Of a stretch of DNA of 64,000 nucleotides, positions 55,836 through 64,000 are shown piece after piece. The DNA is taken from NCBI GenBank assembly GCA_050084515.1, contig CM114271.1, positions 51,708,001-51,772,000 of the forward strand, written 5' to 3'. The notes beneath the pieces are model-generated. The model did no database searches and was not told the DNA's origin. It was given only the letters and a program-made list of their open reading frames with translations. The stretch is from Blasia pusilla (taxonomy: Eukaryota; Marchantiophyta; Marchantiopsida; Blasiales). The position numbers and the translations under genes are program-made. Each line of letters opens with the position of its first letter. Position 1 is the stretch's first letter.

Positions 55836-58800
55836 ATGAAGGCCTTAGAGGGATCTTGTACTTCCCCATTTTGAGAGGTCATATATGATATACTCTTAGG
55901 AGATGACCTACGAGTGTAGGTCACCCTTTCCTGTATGAGGAGTGACAACCTTTGAGAGGTTGACCCTCCCAACCATGTATGGCTCCACTTGGACCTGGAG
56001 GGTCGTGGGCTAGTTGGTAGTTGGTCCTATGAGGGGACCACATGTGTAGTTGTTAGGGAGTTAGTACTTTATGTACTACAGGTCACTAGTGACTTGCTGA
56101 GAGGAGGTGATCTATGTGTACAAGTTACCCATGGAGGTGCTAAAGGGGGTATACATCGGATGAAGTTCATTTGGAGCTCATCTTCCTTAGGATCAGACTC
56201 GTGTTAGGATCCGTGATATAGTGCTGCTCGCATGTATTGAGTGTGGATTCTCTCTTGAAGATTGGGCTAGGATTGATTGAAGATCACACACATTTTAGGA
56301 GTCCTTTGTACACTTTCTCTTGCTATTACAATAGTGTGTATTCGATTATAGATATTTGGATGAAGCATGATTGATTGCAGATTTCATTCATATTCAAATT
56401 TATATTTGGGTTGTCTAGTCGTTCATGTTAGAATTCATGTGTAGATGGATCTTAGACACGTGTGCATGACAATCGACATATGTTGGCGACGATGTAGTTG
56501 TTTTGAATGTCTACAAGATTTGTTTCGTGCTAGAAACTTTAGAAAAATTGAATTTTAAATGTGAGTGAGTAAATGCATTATGTTCAATGCTGGCAAGTGT
56601 GAAACACGTCAAAAGTAAACGTAGTGTATGCATGGGATTAGAATCACAACACTTGTGGAAGACTAGGATAATTCCATGAAATTTTAGGTTGAAAATGAAA
56701 TTCTAGATTTTTGGAACCATACGCGAAGACAAAGGAGTTGAGAAATTTTTTCCTGAAGATTGTAACAAGCTGGAAATCGTCTCTCCAAATGAGGGGAAAG
56801 CAAAAGAGATCAAGGATCCCCTACATCGAGAAAATTTCTATAGGTGTGCACCATCTGGTGAGGCTATGTTTTTTCCAAAGGGATTTTAATAAAAACCTCC
56901 CCCGATTTACTGTAGCACAAACAAAACAGGCCAAAAGCCGGCCAACGCGTGGGGGTCATACGTCTCAAAACCACCGGATCAGCAACATGTTGCAATGGTT
57001 CGATTTTCGGAAATGAAGTGAATTTTAGTAAAAGTCCGGGAATGTTAGTACTCCAGACTCGAGAGAAAAACCTTCGGACTCCAGAAAAGAAACACGTGGA
57101 ACTCAAACCGAGCAGGTTTATTTAGCCTCCGATAAAAACTGGAAAGCCACAACATTTCCAACATACGGAAGTTTTTTTGAAACCGCAAAGTGTTGAGCGA
57201 ACCGGGGAAAACTGGTGTTTTAATTGTTTGTACATCGACGCGGAAGGACGCAGTAGTGACGGGTGTGTGTAGCACTGTGTACCGAAGACCAGTGAAGCGG
57301 ACGTGGGATTCCGAGGGGAAGTCGGGAGGACACGTACCGTACTAGATTACTAACTCGCCTTTTACTACAGGAATGTAAGTTAACGAGCGATGCCCCTAGA
57401 GGAGTTGAAGTGGTGCGATTGCGCGGAAGCGCCGCGGGTGGTACGGTTTTATAGTTCGGTCGGTGGAGTCAGGCTGGCCTGTTCTAATTTCTGGGATCCG
57501 TCGGCTAATTGTTCGTCACTTGCTGATGAAGAATGGCAGACTCCGGGTCTGATCCAGTGAGTGCACACATAGGTAGATATGGTGATGTTTGAATTAATTG
57601 CTATCAGGATCTTTCTTTGTTCCCAAAAGTGACTTCAAATCATGCGCACAAGAAAGTCAACCCCTAGATGGTGCGCTTCGATCGATCCGGTGATTCCGAT
57701 CTGGTGCAGGGCGGTACATACGGTACTCACATGATCGACCTAGTCGGCGATAGTTGAGCCGAGGCCTGCTACCCCCGCTTTGTGTGCGTGTGCGCTCACT
57801 CACTCACTACACTACTATCCATCCCATCCATGGCGCGAGGAAGCGAATGGGTTGATGTCGAGTAGTAAGTCGGAGAAACATCCAACCCACGAGGATAGCC
57901 CGTAAAGTGCCGAATTGCTGTGGTACTGTACTAGACAGCCACCAATGACGCGCCATTCCTTCCTGCACCACCGCCGACGAGTGCTCGATTCCGACGCAGC
58001 GACACGCAAGGATCGCTCGAAAGTGCCGGGTTGATTTTTTTCCCTCTCTACAGCGTGCGAGGCGGGACAGGCTGAATATATCAGATGACGGCACCGTCCA
58101 GAGCTTGTGATCGAATAACGACTGCAGAATCGTCATCCGCTCCTGCCAAGTGAAACCTGCCTTTCATCATGCTCACGAAGTTGGCGGTTTTCTCGCTCTC
58201 TCGGAGAGTCCAAAGATCGTAGTCTACAATACCCGGCAGATCATCCGATCGAAGGTGCAACCTCCAAAAGGCGGGCTGTGCCACGTCCCCATCTGAATCG
58301 TTACGCGCATTGAATGCTTTCTCTGATGTTCAACACGTATGCTGGCGAACAATACGGAACAATCGGACAGTGACCCATCCATGACTTCATGTTTGACTTC
58401 AAATAAGCAGTACACGTATCCGACAAGGATGCCAGAGTCGGTCTAAGGACACGGGACCTGCGTAGGAGAAGGAGGAGGAGGAAACACAGTGAATCGACAC
58501 TGTACCGACATTGTTTGTCAAGTCGGAGGTAAATTCGAGCGCTCCCGGAAAACCATTCAACTGCCCCAGAAAGCAGAATACTGTTGTGGACTACAGTCCC
58601 CAAAATTCCGCCAGAAGCATATGGCACAAAATGACACATGAGTGTTGTCGGCCCCCCCCCAAGAAAACACAACTGCAGTAAGCCAGGCCTGAGTTGAGGG
58701 GCTCGGCTGCCGAACCTCTTTTCTCTCTCATCTTTGTGGCTGACCGCATGCTCATCAACTGGCATCCCGAGACGCGTCGACGAGGGCCAGGCAAGTAAGT

Positions 58801-59300
58801 ATACGAGAAATCCGTCTTCCGGAGACCGGGATCCACCGACTGGCCTCGTTATTAGTACTCCCTCACGAAACCTGCGCGAAAACTAGACTCCTTGCGATTT
58901 TACCATGAAAAAAAGAGGTCCATTCTGAAGTGCCTCGCGAGTAGTTATGATCGTCTGACAGAATGTAGCAAAAATCGGTCATGTTTTGGACCAGCCTCTG
59001 AGATAAAACTGTGTCCTGGACAACCGATAGCATCCCGATCCCAGCCGTTCGGTCGTTTCTGATGACGGGTGGAAACTTAGAAAGGCGGGGGCCATGGGTA
59101 TAAAGAGAGAGAGAGAGAGAGAGTTGAGCCGAGCATAAAGGCCTACGGGACCCTTCAATATATGTGCACCTTCATACCCAGATTTCCAACAGAATTTTTT
59201 TTCTGTCTCGGGTTTTTTCTTGACCCTGGAGCATAATCAATTGATCAAGTCACATCAATAATCAAGCCACGGGACATTCATACTCGTTCTCTCTCTCTCT
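55836..59300. other. Gene-poor stretch
   Basis: No gene recognised. 55860-56170 has weak resemblance to the LTR fragment upstream of the copia element, as expected if the copia inserted into that old repeat. Open frames on the minus strand at 57807-58765 (up to 154 codons) show no motif I know. (GA)n lies at 59107-59123. Confidence 0.4.
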
Positions 59301-59310
59301 CTAACATGAG

Positions 59311-59351
59311 TCATCCATGTCCTAGGTAGGGGACTCCTAGGACATGGATGA
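59311..59351. repeat. Perfect 16-bp hairpin
   Basis: Arms TCATCCATGTCCTAGG (59311-59326) and its exact reverse complement (59336-59351) around a 9-nt loop. It is flanked by CT and GA runs that could pair further with gaps. Confidence 0.9.
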
Positions 59352-62300
59352 GAGAGCACTGTGAAGTGTACACTTATAGGGTGGGGGTGTGTGTGTGTGT
59401 GGAGAGAACCACCTCTGGATGACTTATCCGAGCCCAGAAAATTAGTGAGACCGAATTGAGAGATGGACGGAGGTGAATATTCGCACTCACGGCGGCGGCT
59501 CCAGAGACCCAAGAGGTCAGGATCGAATGATGTAGCCGTTTTTACCTCGTGAGTAATCGTGGAATCAGGGTGCCGAGGGGCCACATTGTTGTGTCGTTCT
59601 GTGAACCTTGTAGTATACGGCGCTGTCGAATTATGCACTTATCCACGAGGTCATTGGGTAAATCTCGAAGCTTAGACAGAACGGAGAGTCCTCGGCGGTG
59701 ACAACCTAGATGCTCTCCATGGCCCGCTTAGGCTTAGGTTGATGGAGACCTCTGTGTGTGTGTGTGAGAGAGATCGTGGGCCCGAATTTTCGTTTTCCAG
59801 GCTTAGATGGATCGACAAGTTGCACCCACCCAACCAAACGACTTCGTTGCTGCAAGGGCGGGTTAAAAGGAGAGCAGCGCCTGGGCATGCTTCAGCGCGA
59901 TATCGCGGAGCGTTCACCCGTTTCTAATATGAGACCTGGGGGGAAGGGTGGGCAGGAGTGGGTTACCGGTACTGCGCGCACTCAAGTTCGGTGATCAGAC
60001 GAAGATATATAAGAAAAATTTAATAACGAGCTTCACAAGATTTCCGGCTTTTTGACAGCCTTTTCAGGTTTCGATCATTGCATTCAACGTGGCAGCTAAA
60101 CCCAGCATCCATACACGAAACTAACTGATGACAGAGCATGGAGGGTATATCGAGGGCTTACGGGTCGCCACGTAATGCCTTTTCGGAGTCGAGCCAGTAT
60201 AGTGTCAGCATAGTGACTTGCTTGCCATTTATGGAAGGACAGGAAAGCCTGAAGGAGTGTTTGTCCGGTGCGCCTTCTCTAATGTTTTTCCAACACTTGG
60301 CGCAGCGCACATCCACAGTTTTTCCCATCGAGATACCGTGACGCGTCGCACGCTAGAATCGAAGACCTAGCCAGGATCGTATAACCCCCATCACGTCATA
60401 AATGTTTCTCGCATTTCATTACAGTGATGCTCCACAAAATTAACTTTTTCGATGCACAAGCTTTGAATCATGGCATTCCCCGCCACTGGAGCGTAGTGGA
60501 GGCTGTGCAGCCCGAGCTCTTCAGACAAAAGTCTATTTGTGGAACTGGATCGGTTGCGAAAAGGAATTCGCGAGGGTTTTGTCAATCTTACTGTTTACAT
60601 GTGTATGTGGTCCCGAGGGTCTGTAAACAGGGAGGGGTACGGTCGTGCATGCGGGCTTGAGCCTAGGAAACTTCTGGACCAGTAAGTCCACGTTTCTGTG
60701 GGCGAAGTTTTCATCTTTGATTTTCAGACAGTACAACACATGTGCAAGTATCTTTGGGTAAGGAATTTGGCATCTTCATTTGGCCGAAACCAGCCATATC
60801 CACATTTGGAAAAACCGCGGAGGTCGCATCGCGGATTTCGGCTAGAGAGTGAGTTGGATTAGTACTTGGCCAGACTATATTCAGGCTAACAAAAGCTCCC
60901 GTATGGCTCCCACGCCCTTATATTCTCTGCAGCTACAGTTCAAACTGCTCGTCAGCCTCTATATTTTCTGCTGCGCTGCGCACAGGACTGCCTTCGTGGC
61001 ATTCTGAATTGATGATCGGCCATGCATTTCCCATGCTACTCTGACAGTGAATGATTCACCTGCGACGCTTGAAAGGGGTAGGGTTTATGTCATCATCGGT
61101 CATTTCGCACAAGTGACCAATGCTGAAGAGAAAGGCCGGCTCGGCGATGCTCCGGTGGCATAACGACGTCCAAATCTGCATATTCCCACAGGTTCGTCTT
61201 TGTCTTCGGTTGTTGCAATGGCTTTGAAATTGTCCAGACTCACTATGTCGCTTTTGGACACAAACTCACCGAGTGTGAGAATGAATTATGAACTGACTTA
61301 TCTTGTCATAAAGAGGGTTGTGGGAATTGAAGCTGCAATATTTGTCACGATCACTTAAATAAGCCACTGCTAGATTGATGATGAATTCCTGTGAGTAGTG
61401 CTCTGGTGTTAATATTTAATAGCCAGACTCCAAGTAGAGTGACATTGCTAAGACTTGTCGCTAGGCCTCGGGTGAACTCAGTCATGCAAAAAGACGAAAC
61501 AAGAAGAAGAAGAACCTAAGAATGAAGGCAATGCAACCCTGCGGTGCCTGCGCAGTGTTTGGAGTCGGGAGATGAATTCAATGCCAGAGATGCTTAAATA
61601 GAACACCACAACGGTTATGATTTTAGTATTTTCTAGCACCTACACACGGGAACGACGGTATTAAAATACATTATTGTGAGAGCAGGTTACTTCCAAGGCA
61701 GAGATCACGTTCATGGGCTTTCCATGTTCAAATTCAAATTCGATATCTCGTACCCCTCCCAGAAATCTTGTCGACAATGTCTTCTAAGTACCTCCACCTT
61801 CAAGAGCGAGACTACAAGCGCTGTGTACAATCTGAGGGTCGCTGAACTACTAAACGCTGGTATGGTTATGCTCATGTGGAGATTCAAGCTTCAATTATTT
61901 CTGATCTTGGATGTATCGATCCATTGTAATTCATCCCCATCCTATGATGTAAATTGCTGTTCAGAAAGTGCGATCGGATTAGGGGTTTGGCCCAACGCCA
62001 TTTTCAACATCATTTAAGTCTTAAGCGGAAGATGCTGTAAGACGTCGTCAATTTGATTCTCATGGATCTTACACCACAAATTCCAACGTGGTCGAAATGT
62101 CGACCACACCATTAACTCTTGATTCATGAATCCAAATTAAATTATAACCAAGATTTGGAGAAATATGTGCAGTGTGACATATGGTGATTGACAGTGGAGA
62201 GAATCCGCGTGAAGTATCTCTCCCCTTCCAATCACCCAACAGGACATATCCTAACAGGTAACGCTCACTGGCAGCAGAGACGATTCACCATATTGTAACT

Positions 62301-64000
62301 AAAAGGCTCACTAGCAGCAAGGAATTGCTAGGAAGCCTGTAAAATTCTCTAAACTAGGAATTTCAAATGAAATTGAATATATCCTGTTGCACACTAGTTC
62401 TGGTATCTCCATCCCCTAGGAAACTCACTAGGTCCATGGAATCCACTCCAATGGAGGTGCGAAGCTTGATCACTCAGGAAAAGCGCGCTCCGTCTTCTGA
62501 TCGGACTTTTGCTCACAATGTCGCCCTCGATTCCAACTCATTGAGCACCTGCATTACTTTCTCCTGATTCTTCTTGCGTCCGTATGAATGAAAATGAATC
62601 ATGAATCCACCCTCATTGCGCTGTCTCTGTGAATCGCCCCGTATATTGTTGAATGTCTGCCATCAGACCAGATAGACAATGTTCTTGTGCACACCTTCTT
62701 CCCTAGTCTTCTAAGCTCATTGAAAAATCGTCAGACAACGTCAAGCATTTGAGGACATTTCTACACAAGGTTGGAACTTTTCTTCCCTAGGATCTCTAAA
62801 GACTTCTGAGCAACTCACCGATGGGTTCCAATCTAGTGCCAGAACATTTGATCGCAATGCTATAGATCTGCGATCGATCAGCGCCCCCATTCCGCCTCCT
62901 GCAACTGACAGTTAAAATTCCAGCCTTGAATCCCAACCTACTCTCGTACTGTGGCATATGCATGACAGATACAAAATCCTTTAACAAAATTTCTGGTACG
63001 TACTCGATCGAGATCATCCTCATGATACAAGGATTCATGGCGAAGGTTTAGATGGACAAACTGTGGACTCCGGGATGCTAGCGCGACCGCGTGCATCGGA
63101 TCGGGTGAGCGGCCCGGGATCCTCATTTGCTACCTCCTTTGCTAATACAAGCTATAGAAGCCGCTCCGTGAAGCGATAGCTTGTAGAAGCAAAGGAGATA
63201 GCAAATGAGAACCCATTTTTGTGATGAATAATCAAAGCGAAGATACATCCTCTGATACTATCTGTCCTGGGTGTACGAATCTAAATCCTGAAAAAGGCAG
63301 GTAGGCCTCGTCAGGAGAATTGATGAGGTAGCTAAAGATCTAGGATCCTCCAGCCCTATACGCTCTTTCTCTGCTACTAGCGGAAGGGGCGAGCGTGCGT
63401 GCGTGCGTGTTCAGAAGCATCGCACGTATCTCGTGAGCGACAATCTGCCTCCCAGCATGATCCTGTTGGGAAACAGCGCAGCGCAAGCAAGTGTTCCGAA
63501 TCTCAGAGATGTTAAAAGACAAAGAAAAATGCACCAGCGCAGGCGGGCAAGTAAATCCTCTAGGTGGAGCTGAGAGAGAGAGAGAGAGGGGAGAGAGAGA
63601 GAGAGTATTGAAAAGGAGGTGCAGATGGATTAGGCCAAGCCAGTAGTGTTCAGCCCAGCCGAGTCGAGTCTAAGAGATCAGCAAACTTGGGATGAAAGCG
63701 AAAGAGAAAGCCGGTAAGTATAAATACTGCAGACGTGCGACATAGTTGCACAAACAGGACATGGCGAGACCAGACAGTCCTGTATGAGACTGTGGGACAG
63801 GCTGGCTGACCAATTTCCCTCCTCGGTCCTCCTCGCAACACTTCCTCGCCTCGCCCTTCAGCGGAGAAGAGAGGAAAGGGCAGAAGCGAGTGGTGTTGCA
63901 CGTGTGGGTAGGGTGCGTTGAGGATCCGCAACGTGAGAATGTTGTGGATGTCCGATTCGACGGTGTGATTGCCTGGGAGGACTGAAATACTAGGGAAAGC
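59352..64000. other. Gene-poor end of the window
   Basis: No gene or mobile element recognised apart from the hairpin at 63122-63209. Microsatellites: (GT)n near 59385-59402 and 59752-59766, (GA)n near 63569-63605. Open frames are short and without known motifs. Confidence 0.4.
63122..63209. repeat. 34-bp imperfect hairpin, miRNA-precursor-like
   Basis: Arms 63122-63155 and 63176-63209 pair over 34 bp with about three mismatches (two adjacent), around a 20-nt loop that can pair a little further. Size and few central mismatches fit a compact plant miRNA foldback, but the arms match no family I know, and a palindrome of other origin is as likely. Confidence 0.6.

Noticed and set aside
58301-58765. 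154-codon minus-strand open frame
   Set aside because: No motif recognised, irregular composition with Leu/Arg runs, and overlapping open frames on the same stretch; chance is the simplest explanation.

Overview
This is nuclear DNA of a green plant. Two intact, multi-exon host genes are of plant type: a plastidial pyruvate kinase (beta-type, with an N-terminal extension that looks like a transit peptide) on the minus strand at 8734-15682, and the autophagy E2-like enzyme ATG3 on the plus strand at 40909-44751. Both were assembled by eye from GT-AG splice sites and continuous reading phase. Intron sizes (about 70 bp to 2 kb), dense old LTR retrotransposons, and a retrotransposon-borne DNMT3-like gene fit a seed-free land plant or a streptophyte alga, but the species cannot be fixed from sequence alone. 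No rRNA, tRNA, CRISPR or bacterial gene was seen.

Layout. 1-8700: decayed repeats, including a Ty1/copia pol remnant (3450-4530, minus), a 1000-bp solo LTR with a perfect 5-bp target duplication (4616-5625), and an older LTR fragment. 8734-16400: the pyruvate kinase gene and its promoter side. 16409-37905: a cluster of one Ty3/gypsy family in three copies. Copy A (about 18179-28529, minus) is nearly full length. It sits between two half-elements, B (17163-18173) and C (28535-34455), which look like the two pieces of one older element split by A at a Val-Met-Val stretch in integrase, with ACCAT on both sides. Copy D (34456-37905, plus) is an internally deleted relative. 37906-40900: AT-rich intergenic DNA and a purine-rich ATG3 upstream region. 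40909-44751: ATG3. 47347-47478: a perfect interlocked double inverted repeat. 50493-55835: a complete but dead Ty1/copia element with two LTRs and a 5-bp duplication. 55836-64000: no recognisable gene, several hairpins and GA/GT microsatellites.

The main discovery candidate is the gypsy family. In sense order copy A reads gag (two zinc knuckles) - protease - C5-DNA methyltransferase - reverse transcriptase - RNase H - integrase - PHD finger. The methyltransferase has motifs I, IV (with the catalytic Pro-Cys), VI, VIII and X in canonical order, closest by eye to the DNMT3 type rather than the motif-rearranged plant DRM type. The PHD finger takes the C-terminal position used by the chromodomain in chromoviruses. 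The methyltransferase is also present, decayed, in copy D, and the PHD finger in A, B and D, so both are family traits and not chance insertions. All copies here carry stops and frameshifts. The element therefore appears to have carried its own DNA-methylation writer plus a histone-reader-like module.
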